From Lachnospiraceae bacterium Zagget3 (GTDB lineage Bacteria > Bacillota_A > Clostridia > Lachnospirales > Lachnospiraceae): a stretch of 64,000 nt of DNA. Under the pieces are notes generated by a model. It was not told the DNA's origin and did no database searches. It saw only the letters and a program-made list of their open reading frames with translations. The stretch covers positions 186,001 to 250,000 of the forward strand of contig MSHE01000032.1 of assembly GCA_001941025.1 (NCBI GenBank), read 5' to 3'. The translations under genes were made by a program, and so were the position numbers. Positions 52,513 to 61,686 of the stretch are shown here, one piece after another (the first letter of the stretch is position 1; the number at the start of each line of letters is the position of its first letter).

Positions 52513-53607
52513 ATGAAGGCGGGAATCCTTACCTTTCACCGGGCGGCGAACTACGGCGCCGTGCTGCAGGCGGATGCCCTGGCAGAGGTCCTTACGCAGC
52601 TGGGGTGCGACTGTGAGCTGATCGACTACAGAAATCCCTATATCGAACAACTCTATGTGCCGGCGCAGGTCAAAAACGCCGGCTCGGTTCGAAAGTCGGC
52701 CTCCGCCATGCTCTACGGCAGGACACAAAGCCGGAAACTGGACGCCTTCCGGGCGTATGTCGCGGCGCGCATCCCCGTGAGCGCGGAGACGTATACGGAA
52801 GAGAACTTTGCCCGCGTTCCGGAACACTACGACGTCGTGATCGCCGGCAGCGACCAGATCTGGAATCTTGAAATAACCGGGGAAGACTATCACTATTTTC
52901 TGGAGTTCCCGAACGGGGCGTGCCGGAAATGCTCCTACGCGGCCTCGCTGCCCGCCCGGTTCGGCTCGGAGGAACAGGCCGCGCGCGTTAAAACGGACCT
53001 GATGGACTTTGACGCGATCGCGGTGAGAGAAGAGACCGGGAAAGCCTGTCTGGAGTCGATCGGCGTGAGAAAAGAGATCGATGTCACCATCGATCCCACG
53101 CTTCTGCTGGAGCGGGAGGACTGGGAGAAAAAAGCGGCCCGGGAAAGACGCTCCGGCCTGCCCGAGCGCTACGCGCTGATCTATTTTTTATATCCGACGG
53201 AAGAAAAGTACGGCCAGGCGCAGGAACTCTCCCGCCGCCTCGGACTGCCGGCCGTGATGGTCAACGACTTTTTCCATCACGGCAAGACCGGCTTTACAAA
53301 TGTAAACGACGCGGCGCCGGAGCAGTTTACGCGGCTGTTTCTGGACGCGGCGTTCGTCATCACGGACTCGTTTCACGGCACATCGTTTCCTGTCAATTTC
53401 GGGATTGATTTTGTCTACCTGCCGAATGCGCGGCACCCGGAAGCCAACGGCCGCATCCTGGCCCTGCTGGAAACACTCGGGTTAAAAGGCCGGGCCGACC
53501 CCGCCCAGGCGGAGGCGCCCGTGGACAATTGGGACGCCGTGCAGGAACGGCTGGCGGCGCTTCGGGAAAGCGCCCTGCGCTTCTTAACGGAAAAGGTACT
53601 GCGATAG
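52513..53607 (+). CDS. Polysaccharide pyruvyl transferase
   Basis: A 364-residue CsaB/WcaK-type enzyme that adds a pyruvate ketal to a sugar using phosphoenolpyruvate. It shows FHRAANYGAVLQADALAEVL, VIAGSDQIWNLEI and ITDSFHGTSFPVNFG, which carry the usual family patterns. AAAGGAG precedes the ATG. Pairing with the following FrhB-like gene is common in clostridial polysaccharide loci. Confidence 0.9.
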   Translation: MKAGILTFHRAANYGAVLQADALAEVLTQLGCDCELIDYRNPYIEQLYVPAQVKNAGSVRKSASAMLYGRTQSRKLDAFRAYVAARIPVSAETYTEENFARVPEHYDVVIAGSDQIWNLEITGEDYHYFLEFPNGACRKCSYAASLPARFGSEEQAARVKTDLMDFDAIAVREETGKACLESIGVRKEIDVTIDPTLLLEREDWEKKAARERRSGLPERYALIYFLYPTEEKYGQAQELSRRLGLPAVMVNDFFHHGKTGFTNVNDAAPEQFTRLFLDAAFVITDSFHGTSFPVNFGIDFVYLPNARHPEANGRILALLETLGLKGRADPAQAEAPVDNWDAVQERLAALRESALRFLTEKVLR

Positions 53608-53626
53608 AAAAAGGATGGAGCAGATC

Positions 53627-54769
53627 ATGGAACATGTTGTCAACTGCGATAAACTCGATTGCTGCGGCTGTACGGCCTGCGCGCAGATATGCGAACAGGA
53701 CGCCATCCGGATGGAGGCCGACGCGGAGGGCTTTCTCTATCCGCTTCGGGACGAGGAAAAATGCGTCTTCTGCGGGCGATGCAGCGCGGTCTGTCCCGTG
53801 TTAAGCGCCGTCGCGACCTGTGACGAGCCAAAGGCGCGCTATGCCGCCAAATACCGGGACGAGGCCATACGGATGCAAAGCGCCTCCGGCGCGGCATACA
53901 CGGCATTGTCCGACTATGTGCTGGAACACGAGGGGATCGTGTACGGCGTCGTGTTTGATGCGGACTGGTCCGTGGCCTATACGCGCATCACGGACAAAGC
54001 CGGACGGGACCGCTCGCGGGGTTCCAAGTATGTGCAAAGCCGGCGGGGCGATACGTTCCGGCAGGTCAAAGCGGATCTGGACGACGGCCGGCTGGTGCTC
54101 TTTGTCGGCCCGGCCTGCTACGTCGCCGGGCTGAAACAATACAGCAGCCTGTCGTGTGAGAACAGCGCAGGCAGCCTGCTGACCGTGGACATGGTGTGTC
54201 ACGGCGCGCCCAGCCCGCGCGTCTGGAAGGACCATGTCGCCTTTTTAAACGAGCAGTACCCCGGCGAGTGGAAGGCCTACAACTTCCGCGACAAGACCAT
54301 TGACTGGCACGTCGTGCACAGCACCCTCACGCTGGAGGACGGCAAGGTAAGCGACACCCGGGCGCTGAACGCGTATACCGGCCTTTATTTTGGCGAATAC
54401 ATCAGCCGCCCGGCCTGTCACCGATGCCGCTACACCAACTTAAAACGACCCGGCGACCTCACGATCGGCGACTGCTGGGGCGTGCAGGAGACGCATCCGG
54501 ACTTTGTAGACGAAAATGGGGTATCCCTGGTCATGGTCAATACGGCCGCGGGAGCCGACCTGTTTGAACACGTCCGGCAGCAGTTTGACCTCATTCTCCT
54601 CGCGGAAGGAGAATGTATCCAGCCGCAGCTTCGCGCGCCCGCCACGCCCGCTGAGGCGCGGGGCGAATTCTGGGAAATGTATGAAGAAAAAGGGTATGAG
54701 GCATGCCTTAAAAAATATACCAACTATGGCAATGCAAGACGGTTGCGACAGAGATTAAAGAGGCGGTAA
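53627..54769 (+). CDS. FrhB-like iron-sulfur protein (coenzyme F420 hydrogenase beta-subunit family)
   Basis: A ~380-residue protein. The N-terminus has two [4Fe-4S] motifs (CCGCTACAQIC and CVFCGRCSAVCP); the middle shows KYVQSRRGDTFRQV, FVGPACYVAGLKQY and DMVCHGAPSP, and the end CHRCRYTNLKRPGDLTIGDCWG. This is the F420 hydrogenase/dehydrogenase beta family, which in polysaccharide loci is thought to carry out flavin-linked reduction of sugar or pyruvyl groups, without proof. The ATG at 53627 has GGAG at good spacing; an ATG at 53615 is also in frame. Confidence 0.88.
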   Translation: MEHVVNCDKLDCCGCTACAQICEQDAIRMEADAEGFLYPLRDEEKCVFCGRCSAVCPVLSAVATCDEPKARYAAKYRDEAIRMQSASGAAYTALSDYVLEHEGIVYGVVFDADWSVAYTRITDKAGRDRSRGSKYVQSRRGDTFRQVKADLDDGRLVLFVGPACYVAGLKQYSSLSCENSAGSLLTVDMVCHGAPSPRVWKDHVAFLNEQYPGEWKAYNFRDKTIDWHVVHSTLTLEDGKVSDTRALNAYTGLYFGEYISRPACHRCRYTNLKRPGDLTIGDCWGVQETHPDFVDENGVSLVMVNTAAGADLFEHVRQQFDLILLAEGECIQPQLRAPATPAEARGEFWEMYEEKGYEACLKKYTNYGNARRLRQRLKRR

Positions 54770-57159
54770 TGCAGATGGTTGACGGCAGGGTGAGTCTGAT
54801 CATCCCGTTCTACAATGAAGAAAACTATATCGATGTCTGTCTGGATTCCGTCATCGCACAGACCTATCCGGACATTCAGCTCATCCTGGTGGACGACGCC
54901 TCGACGGACGCGAGCGCGGCGATCGTCCAGAAGCGAAGCGAAGAGCTGACCGAGCGGTTTGCGGAGTTTCTGCTCCTGCGCCATGAGACCAACCGGAACC
55001 AGGCGGCGGCCATGAACACGGCACTGCCCCACTGCAACGGGGAATTTCTCATGTGGATGGACGCCGATGATCTCCTCGATCCGGAGAACATCGCGAAAAA
55101 GGTGTCCTACCTGCGGCAGCACCCCGAAGTCGACATGGTGCGGACCAACGGGCTCGTGGTCGACACCGTCGACGGAGAGGAAAAAGAGCTGGCCAAAGAC
55201 AAGGACAAAGTAAGCACCAACCTCTTTGAGGCGCTCCTGTTGGACGGCACCTACTGTCACAACGGCTGCTATATGGTGCGGACCGAGACGCTGAAAAGCC
55301 GTCTTCCCGAGATGCAGATCCCGGTGTCCAAAGAAGGCCAGAACATGCAGCTGCTGATCCCGGTCTCTTCGGTATCGGACTGCGGCTTTATCGATGAGGA
55401 TCTCTTCACGTACCGCATTCACGGCGACAACCATTCCCGCTACGCGGAGGGACTCGACGCCGAGCTGGAGCGAAACCGCGGCTTTGAAGAGCTGTATCTG
55501 GATATTTTAAACTACTGTGACTGCGACCGGGACCGGTACGCAGAAATGGTCCGCCAAAAGACCCGGCAAAACGAAGAAGACCTCTTACAGAAGTACGCGA
55601 AAGACGCCGAGGAAACCGGCGAAGGCGTCACCCTTGACATTACCAAAAACACCAGCCGGAATGTATCGGCCGGCATAATCCTGCGTCTGATCCAGGTGGT
55701 CGGGAGTTTCGTGATCCGCACCGTCATCATCCACTATCTGGGCGTCGAGTACGCAGGCATCAACGGCCTGTTTACCGCCGTCATGCAGGTCTTAAACCTG
55801 GCAGAGCTCGATATCGGCGCGGCGCTCATCATCAGCATGTACCGCCCCGTCGCCGAGGGAAACCACCGGGTGGTAAACGGCCTGCTGGACCTCTATCGCC
55901 GCTACTATGTCCGGATCGGACTCGTGATCCTCGTGGCCGGCGTCATCCTGCTGCCGTTCGTGGACGGACTCGTGACGGGAACGGTCCCGCCGGATATCAA
56001 CCTGCGGATCGTCTACATCCTGCAGCTGCTCACGACGGTCGCCTCCTACTTCCTCTTCGGCTATCAGTCCAGCGTCCTGAAAGTGCACCAGAGAAACGAC
56101 ATCCAGAGCAAAGTGGGCATGTGGGTATCCGGGTGCCGGGTCGTACTGCAGATCGTGGTGCTGATCGTGTTTCGGAACCTCTATCTCTATCTGGCGGTCG
56201 GACTCGGGATCCAGATCGTGTACAACTTATGCATCCACGTGGTGGTCTCCCGGCGATATCCGCAGTTCCATCGGGAAAGGACACTCCGCCGGGAGGAACG
56301 GACCGCGGCGCTCAGTCTGGTCGGCGATACGTTTATGCACAAGATCGGCGGCGTGATCGTCAACTCGGCGGACACGATCATCATCTCCATGAGCATGGGG
56401 TTAACGATACTCGGACAGTACCAGAACTATTACTACATCATGAACCTGGTGTACTATGTGCCCACCCTGATCCGAAACTCCAGCCAGGCCGGCCTGGGCA
56501 ACCGGTTTGTCCACTCGGACTCCCAGAACAAAATGGATCTGTTCCGGAAGATGACCTTCCTGTTTCTGTGGATCATCGGGATCTGTGTGCCCTGCTTCCT
56601 CTGTCTGTTCCAGCCGTTTATCGGGGTCTGGGTCGGCGAGAGCAATCTGCTCAGCTATGGCGTCGTCATCCTGTTCGCCTGCTATTTTCTGATGCTCGTC
56701 CTGATGGGAATCGGCGGAACCTTTGAATTCGCCGCCGGCTGCATCCACAAGGACCGTTTCCGCCCGCTGATCGAAGGCGGCGTGAATCTCGCGTTAAATA
56801 TCATTCTGATCCGATACATCGGCCTGTACGGGGTCCTGCTGTCGACGATCGTCAGCATGCTGTTCTTAAGCTACCCCTGGCTGCTCCACAACCTCTTCCA
56901 CAATGTCTTTCACTGTAAGCCGCGGGAGTATGTATGGTTTTTGGTCAAGTATCTGCTCTTGACGGGGGTGAATATCGTGATCTGCCTCTTCGTCTGCTAC
57001 TGGCTCCCGTCGACCGGCGCCTGGGCGTTTGTCATCCGGCTGATCGTGTGTCTCGTGATCTCTAATGTGGTATTTTTCCTGGTCACGCGGAAGACGACGG
57101 AGTTCGCGTGGATGAGAGGGGTCTTGGCGAGAGGGGTAAAATCGTTTAGAAGGTCGTAA
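54769..57159 (+). CDS. GT2 glycosyltransferase fused to a Wzx-type flippase
   Basis: A 796-residue fusion. Residues 1-~245 form a GT2 domain (SLIIPFYNEENYIDVCLDSV, VDDASTDAS and MDADDLLDP). After an acidic linker (about 260-293), residues ~297-790 form a multi-helix membrane protein of the polysaccharide transporter/Wzx kind, starting NVSAGIILRLIQVVGSFVIR and YLGVEYAGINGLFTAVMQVL. Wzx proteins move lipid-linked repeat units across the membrane, so the last sugar transfer and flipping may be coupled. The frame is continuous, with no internal ribosome binding site at the join. The ATG overlaps the previous stop (TAATG), with GAGG upstream. Confidence 0.9.
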   Translation: MQMVDGRVSLIIPFYNEENYIDVCLDSVIAQTYPDIQLILVDDASTDASAAIVQKRSEELTERFAEFLLLRHETNRNQAAAMNTALPHCNGEFLMWMDADDLLDPENIAKKVSYLRQHPEVDMVRTNGLVVDTVDGEEKELAKDKDKVSTNLFEALLLDGTYCHNGCYMVRTETLKSRLPEMQIPVSKEGQNMQLLIPVSSVSDCGFIDEDLFTYRIHGDNHSRYAEGLDAELERNRGFEELYLDILNYCDCDRDRYAEMVRQKTRQNEEDLLQKYAKDAEETGEGVTLDITKNTSRNVSAGIILRLIQVVGSFVIRTVIIHYLGVEYAGINGLFTAVMQVLNLAELDIGAALIISMYRPVAEGNHRVVNGLLDLYRRYYVRIGLVILVAGVILLPFVDGLVTGTVPPDINLRIVYILQLLTTVASYFLFGYQSSVLKVHQRNDIQSKVGMWVSGCRVVLQIVVLIVFRNLYLYLAVGLGIQIVYNLCIHVVVSRRYPQFHRERTLRREERTAALSLVGDTFMHKIGGVIVNSADTIIISMSMGLTILGQYQNYYYIMNLVYYVPTLIRNSSQAGLGNRFVHSDSQNKMDLFRKMTFLFLWIIGICVPCFLCLFQPFIGVWVGESNLLSYGVVILFACYFLMLVLMGIGGTFEFAAGCIHKDRFRPLIEGGVNLALNIILIRYIGLYGVLLSTIVSMLFLSYPWLLHNLFHNVFHCKPREYVWFLVKYLLLTGVNIVICLFVCYWLPSTGAWAFVIRLIVCLVISNVVFFLVTRKTTEFAWMRGVLARGVKSFRRS

Positions 57160-57235
57160 GCCCAAGGGAAAAAAAGAGGACCCCGATGACAAGCATCAAC
57201 AATCCTCAAAAGCACGACATATCTCTATTCTCGTT

Positions 57236-57376
57236 TTATGTACGCTCATCTACTATGACACTTTGCCTTATGTTGTGCCAAAGTTTTGCCTGCATTACTT
57301 TTAGCTTTTTTCCAGAAGTTTGAGTCGCTAATATCTTGCCGGCTCTCCCTACTTTTCCACCATGATGAACTGCCAT
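57236..57376 (-). CDS. Small basic protein behind the toxin-antitoxin genes
   Basis: A 46-residue protein starting MAVHHGGKVGRAGKILATQ, rich in Lys, Gly and His. Its ATG has both GGAGG (10 bases) and GAGG (5 bases) upstream, which favours real translation. It starts 50 bp after the Panacea-type antitoxin gene on the same strand and converges with the flippase gene. I do not recognise a family; a chance frame remains possible. Confidence 0.5.
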   Translation of the reverse strand: MAVHHGGKVGRAGKILATQTSGKKLKVMQAKLWHNIRQSVIVDERT

Positions 57377-57425
57377 GAAGTCCTCACCTCCATTCAATAC
57401 TTTTGATTGTTTTTGCAAAAATATT

Positions 57426-58421
57426 TTATTTATTCATAGACTGTATGTAATTCTTTACTCCTCGCTCTGAATCAAAATTAAATTCTTCATGTTTCAATTT
57501 AAAATATGCTTTCATAGTTTCCTTCGACAACTGGTCTCGCAATGGTACATCATCGCCGCATCCATTTCTGGCACTTTTCCAAGGATTCTCATTGTGAGTA
57601 ATATTTTCTAAAGTTTTTCCTCCATATATGCCAAATGTGTTAACAACAAGATCGATAATATGCCTATTTTGCTCCGTAAGTATTTCCTCCGCACCATCAA
57701 GCATTGTAAAACGCACATCATCTATAGGATTATATTTAAAATCCTTAAATAAATAGTACACTTCCGGATATACCGGCCCGTGAACCCACGCCTCACAATT
57801 TTCCTCAAAAATCTCATCATCGTACAAAGCCATTGATATCCCCTGAATAAAATAAAGTAGCTTCTGTAACACTAAGGGGGTAACTTCTTCCAACTTTTCA
57901 AAAATATACGCAATAGTGCCAAGCATTTGGGGCGAAACAGTAAAAAGATTTTCCAGAGATTCCGCTGCAGCCATCGCTTTATTATATGCTGTATCAGCAA
58001 TCTTATCTCTATTATTTTCCAAAAGGCCCCTCATATAAGGCGGTGAAATTAAGGCTTTTTTCATAATATCAGAATATTCTTTAGACGGGATCTGCCCTGA
58101 CAAATATCTCGATATTGTAACCTCTCCAAAGCCTAATGCCAACGAAAGTGGTGCTTTCCCAATATTATATAATTTTAATAGCTTCTCAATGTCCTCTTTT
58201 GATATAATCCCCTCTATAGCTCTATACTGCTCATCAATTTCCTGCACATTTCTATCAATAATATTAGGAACACCCATGTTTTCGCCACATTCATTGCATA
58301 CCGCCACTGTGATGGAAAACGGATACTCTCTGCCATGGATCTCTTTCGTGATGATCTTCTTTTGTACCGTATATGCTGTCTGTTTTCTACAGTTAGTGCA
58401 AAAATCCACTCTTTCCCTCAT
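57426..58421 (-). CDS. Panacea/SocA-domain antitoxin with MqsA-like N-terminus
   Basis: A 331-residue protein. The N-terminal zinc ribbon has Cys8/Cys11 (CTNC) and Cys42/Cys45 (CNEC) as in MqsA. A helix-turn-helix follows around 95-125 (LSLALGFGEVTISRYLSGQI), then the SocA/DUF4065 (Panacea) domain from about 165 (KLLYFIQGISMALYDDEIF, WVHGPVYPEVYYLFK). Panacea domains neutralise many unrelated toxins. The ATG at 58421 has GGGG upstream; an upstream start would add ten residues. It follows the putative toxin gene by 31 bp, and low GC marks both as foreign. Confidence 0.85.
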   Translation of the reverse strand: MRERVDFCTNCRKQTAYTVQKKIITKEIHGREYPFSITVAVCNECGENMGVPNIIDRNVQEIDEQYRAIEGIISKEDIEKLLKLYNIGKAPLSLALGFGEVTISRYLSGQIPSKEYSDIMKKALISPPYMRGLLENNRDKIADTAYNKAMAAAESLENLFTVSPQMLGTIAYIFEKLEEVTPLVLQKLLYFIQGISMALYDDEIFEENCEAWVHGPVYPEVYYLFKDFKYNPIDDVRFTMLDGAEEILTEQNRHIIDLVVNTFGIYGGKTLENITHNENPWKSARNGCGDDVPLRDQLSKETMKAYFKLKHEEFNFDSERGVKNYIQSMNK

Positions 58422-58452
58422 ACTATCCCCTTTCCCGCTTAAGCGTATCAAG

Positions 58453-58875
58453 TTATTTAAAAATATAGTTTAATGGAAACTCCTCTTCATGAAATGAAAC
58501 GACGAAAACAAATCCATCTTCCACTTTGTTAAACTTGATGTACAGGGGAACTCTTCTTTCCCCGACTCCAAACCTCTCTACCAGCATTACCTCCTTCCCA
58601 AATACATACAGCAATTCGTGTTCATATCCTGCGTTTGTGTTTTTTCTGATTTCCGAAAAGTCAGTTGCTTCCAATCCTAAAATGATATCTCGAGCTCCTT
58701 GCTCGTCTAAAATATACCGAAAAAATAAATCCAAATTTTTAGGTCTACTATCATTTAGTTCAATCCGATACCGATTCGCGCTTACTGCAATTTTTACTTC
58801 TTCAAGGTATAATTCAATGTCGCTAAAATTTGGTTTCAACACATAAAGCCCCCTAACATATGATGGATTTTTCAT
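58453..58875 (-). CDS. Putative toxin paired with the Panacea antitoxin
   Basis: A 140-residue protein of no family I recognise: MKNPSYVRGLYVLKPNFSDI, a central YGHELLY-like segment (NAGYEHELLYVFGKEVML), and a C-terminal beta-rich part with YIKFNKVEDGFVFVVSFHEE. The toxin call rests on position only: first gene of a two- or three-gene unit with its own strong promoter, directly before a Panacea antitoxin. The predicted transcript starts about eight bases before the ATG and shows no ribosome binding site, so translation may be weak by design. Confidence 0.55.
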   Translation of the reverse strand: MKNPSYVRGLYVLKPNFSDIELYLEEVKIAVSANRYRIELNDSRPKNLDLFFRYILDEQGARDIILGLEATDFSEIRKNTNAGYEHELLYVFGKEVMLVERFGVGERRVPLYIKFNKVEDGFVFVVSFHEEEFPLNYIFK

Positions 58876-58889
58876 TTTTTTCTATCACA

Positions 58890-58918
58890 ATAATACACTA
58901 CTGATAGGGTTTTGTCAA
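58890..58918 (-). promoter_or_regulatory. Promoter of the toxin-antitoxin unit
   Basis: TTGACA (58913-58918), 17 bp and TATTAT (58890-58895) on the minus strand, 15 bp before the toxin ATG. Confidence 0.75.
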
Positions 58919-58967
58919 TATCCAATCACGGGGGCCATGATGCCATCGATGATCTGATTTCAAAAAA

Positions 58968-59684
58968 TCAAGAAGTATAATTTATATAAGCAAAATACTT
59001 TGCAAGGTCACAGTTAACAACCAGCTCCTGCGGGAACTGTTCCTCCCGCAGCAGTTCCCACGCAAGTCTGTGGTCTCCCACTCCGGTATCCACATGGGCA
59101 TCGGAATTGATGATCACCGGCACCTCATACTCCCGACACCAGCGAAGCATCTCCCGGTAATTCTCCCGCGCGTGGATGCGAAATGATGTCGGCGCAAGCG
59201 AACTGTTGTTGACCTCCAGCAGCTTGTGATGCTCCTTCGCGCTCTCCACCAGCCGCCGATAATCCACCGGATAGCGCCCGTCATCCGGATGCCCGATAAT
59301 ATTGATGTAGGGCTTTTGCATGACGTTTAAGTATGCCTCTAGATGCGCCTCCGGATCCTCCTCGTGATAGCAGGGCATATGGATGCTCGCGATCGTCACG
59401 TCAAGCTCTTTGCAGGTCTCCTCCGACAGATCCACATCCCCGTTCCGATTTAAGATGTTTAATTCCACACCAAAAAGCACCTGCAGCTCGCCGTATCTGC
59501 GCGGCATGACCCGCAGGTTCTGAAAATACATCTCGTGGCAGGAGCCCGGCATGTCCGGCGCGTGCTCCGTGATCGCGAGGAGGGATAAGCCCGCCCGCTT
59601 CGCCGCGGCGATGTTGTCATTGATCGTGCTGTATGCGTGGCCGCTGGCCACGGTGTGGGTGTGGGAATCTAAATAGTCGGTCAT
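58968..59684 (-). CDS. PHP-domain phosphatase (YcdX-like)
   Basis: A 238-residue metal-dependent phosphatase of the PHP family: DSHTHTVASGHAYSTI (metal-binding HxH), AITEHAPDMPGS, FGVELNILN, INIIGHPDDGRYPVD and VIINSDAHVDTGVGDH. The closest named type is YcdX; the substrate is unknown. Its base composition is GC-rich like the core genome, unlike the genes around it. It is followed by only one base between its start and the metallophosphoesterase end, so the two are coupled. Confidence 0.88.
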   Translation of the reverse strand: MTDYLDSHTHTVASGHAYSTINDNIAAAKRAGLSLLAITEHAPDMPGSCHEMYFQNLRVMPRRYGELQVLFGVELNILNRNGDVDLSEETCKELDVTIASIHMPCYHEEDPEAHLEAYLNVMQKPYINIIGHPDDGRYPVDYRRLVESAKEHHKLLEVNNSSLAPTSFRIHARENYREMLRWCREYEVPVIINSDAHVDTGVGDHRLAWELLREEQFPQELVVNCDLAKYFAYINYTS

Positions 59685-59685
59685 A

Positions 59686-60459
59686 TCATGTCTCCAAAAA
59701 AATATCCAAAATCACCAGTTCCGGTGGATTATTAATCCGAGGTGCCCTTATCGTGTTCGCCAGCCCCCGGCTGATCACCAGTCTTTCATCGTAGACACCG
59801 CTTGTCAACTTCGGAAAGAATCCCTGTCCGGGAGAATAAATCCCATGCCCGAAGATCCGCCATTGCCCTCCATGGGAATGGCCGGAAAGGATCAGGTCGA
59901 TATCTGTATCAAGCAGATAGGGCGGATAGTATTCCGGATGGTGGCAAAGAAGAATCTTAAATCCGGGAAGCGCATCGAACTCTTTGATCCAATCCGTGTT
60001 CGTCAGCCGATGTCTAACCGGCGCGCTCCGATTATGACGGAAATGCGAGTAGGCAGAAGACAATCCGCCAATCCAGATCCCGTTCCAGTTCACATAACTG
60101 TTATCCAAAAGGACAGCCCCGGTTTCTTTCACGACCTCCCAGTCAACCGGCTCTCCGGATTTGTCCACTATCCTCTCATTGTTCCCCAACGAGTAAAAGG
60201 TCGGCGCTATTTTTACGGCTTCCTTTAAGAACCCGATCGCATGCGTCTGCTCTTCCGGGATTGTCACGCCATCCCTGTTGTCGTTCATCAGATCCCCGGC
60301 GATGGCGATCATATCCGGAGCGGCAGCACGGATCTCGGAGAGGAGCTGCGTGTACTCTCCGTCATGCAGGTCTGCGACAAGGGCGATTCGAATATGCTGA
60401 ATGGCGGGTATATTCTCGCCTGTAAGCTTTTTGCGAATGGTATATGTTGTGACTACCAC
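59686..60459 (-). CDS. Calcineurin-like metallophosphoesterase
   Basis: A ~257-residue phosphoesterase with the five metallophosphatase blocks: VADLHDGEY, AGDLMND, SLGNNER, LLCHHPEY and LSGHSHGGQW. YkuE-like enzymes act outside the membrane, but no signal peptide is visible here. I prefer the GTG at 60459, with AAGGGG seven bases upstream; a TTG at 60483 would add eight residues. It is upstream of and coupled to the PHP phosphatase, so the pair may process one substrate. Confidence 0.85.
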   Translation of the reverse strand: MVVTTYTIRKKLTGENIPAIQHIRIALVADLHDGEYTQLLSEIRAAAPDMIAIAGDLMNDNRDGVTIPEEQTHAIGFLKEAVKIAPTFYSLGNNERIVDKSGEPVDWEVVKETGAVLLDNSYVNWNGIWIGGLSSAYSHFRHNRSAPVRHRLTNTDWIKEFDALPGFKILLCHHPEYYPPYLLDTDIDLILSGHSHGGQWRIFGHGIYSPGQGFFPKLTSGVYDERLVISRGLANTIRAPRINNPPELVILDIFLET

Positions 60460-60536
60460 TGCTGTTCCCCTTGCTTCGTACAACAGTCTTAAAAAATTTG
60501 GAGTAAATTAAGGGCATAATTTATTTTATGAGGATT

Positions 60537-60590
60537 TATAAAATAGATTTTAGCGGAAATCTATTTTATAAAATTCTATAAAATAGGTTT
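60537..60590. repeat. Perfect inverted repeat plus third copy in an AT-rich gap
   Basis: TATAAAATAGATTT (60537-60550) and its exact reverse complement (60557-60570) surround a 6 bp centre TAGCGG. A third, near-identical direct copy TATAAAATAGGTTT follows at 60577-60590. The spacing suggests repeated protein-binding sites or a hairpin. The rest of the gap 60460-60768 is AT-rich and shows no gene. Confidence 0.75.
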
Positions 60591-60768
60591 TTCCATAATA
60601 TTTAACTATAAATTTTTAAATAATCATAAAGAACAAATATCCTATTTCTGAAATATCCGGTTATTTCTACGATGATATGAGATTATCCTCCGTTCTTATA
60701 AGCATTGAGCTTTCCTTAAAATAAAACCCGTTTCTATTATATTGCAAATTTTTCTTCAATCCATCCGC

Positions 60769-61599
60769 TCATGCCGGCGAATCTTCATCCTTTTTCGCCT
60801 CACATTCTTTCCAATAAGGCACGCAATACGTATCCCAAAACCCCTCTATTGGTTCAACTTCTATACTTTTACGCAACGCTTGCCCGGCTTTCGTAAAAAT
60901 GACATTCCCTACCTGTACCTGGTTTTCCCCAGAAAATTCATATTTTTCTTCAAAATAATCCACCTTATCTGATGACTCCTCTGTACAAAGTACATATGTG
61001 TGAAACAAATCAAAATTCGTCTCAATCAATCCCAATGCAGTTAAATTTAACAGGTTGTTAAAATTAATCCCAATAAGCGGCATTATATCGTGCAATTTAT
61101 CGCTTGGTATTACTGGGGCATACTCGTCATCTAATTTTACTGTTATTCTGCTGATTGCCATGAAAGCCATAGCGTCGTCTCTATCCATTACTTCCAAAGT
61201 ATGCAACAAAACACGCGGAATACTTCCTGGTTCATTACACTCTCGGGCTAAAACTCTTCCCCATATATCTTGAAAATCATTGGAAGAAACTAATTTCGCC
61301 TTACTGAAAAATAAATCCATCCAATCTGTTTCCACTTTTTCCAGATCCGCATCGGTTCGTATAGATTTACAAGCAAGCTGCATTATATCGTTTTGGTTGA
61401 CATATTCTTTTATGGTTTGTTTGGCCTGACTAATAAATGCAGCTTTTGTTAAAGGATCATAATCACTATTTGCAATGTCCTCAATATATGTATCAACTGC
61501 TTTCTTCATGGAGGCATTTTTATTTGCACCCCAGCCAATTCTATCTGCAAGTTTATCAAATATTTCTCCACCGTCTATTTTAATCAAAGAATCCATCAA
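60769..61599 (-). CDS. DUF2806-like protein
   Basis: A 276-residue soluble protein resembling the DUF2806 family (segment WMDLFFSKAKLVSSNDFQDI, then WGRVLARECNEPGSIPRVLL and MDRDDAMAFMAISRI). The function is unknown; family members often occur in accessory or defence regions. The N-terminus (MDSLIKIDGGEIFDKLADRI) is typical. Codon use is AT-rich, unlike the core genes. GAGGG precedes the ATG. It lies in a row with the ASCH and GNAT genes on the same strand, 87 bp after ASCH. Confidence 0.75.
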   Translation of the reverse strand: MMDSLIKIDGGEIFDKLADRIGWGANKNASMKKAVDTYIEDIANSDYDPLTKAAFISQAKQTIKEYVNQNDIMQLACKSIRTDADLEKVETDWMDLFFSKAKLVSSNDFQDIWGRVLARECNEPGSIPRVLLHTLEVMDRDDAMAFMAISRITVKLDDEYAPVIPSDKLHDIMPLIGINFNNLLNLTALGLIETNFDLFHTYVLCTEESSDKVDYFEEKYEFSGENQVQVGNVIFTKAGQALRKSIEVEPIEGFWDTYCVPYWKECEAKKDEDSPA

Positions 61600-61686
61600 T
61601 ATATACCCTCATTTTAATCTGCGGTTAATTGGTTATTGCCTATATGAGCATTAACGGCAAAACAACTCAGCGTTTCACAATATCTC

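Noticed and set aside
60537..60590. CRISPR-like repeat cluster
   Set aside because: Only three short copies, one inverted, without uniform spacers, and no cas genes.
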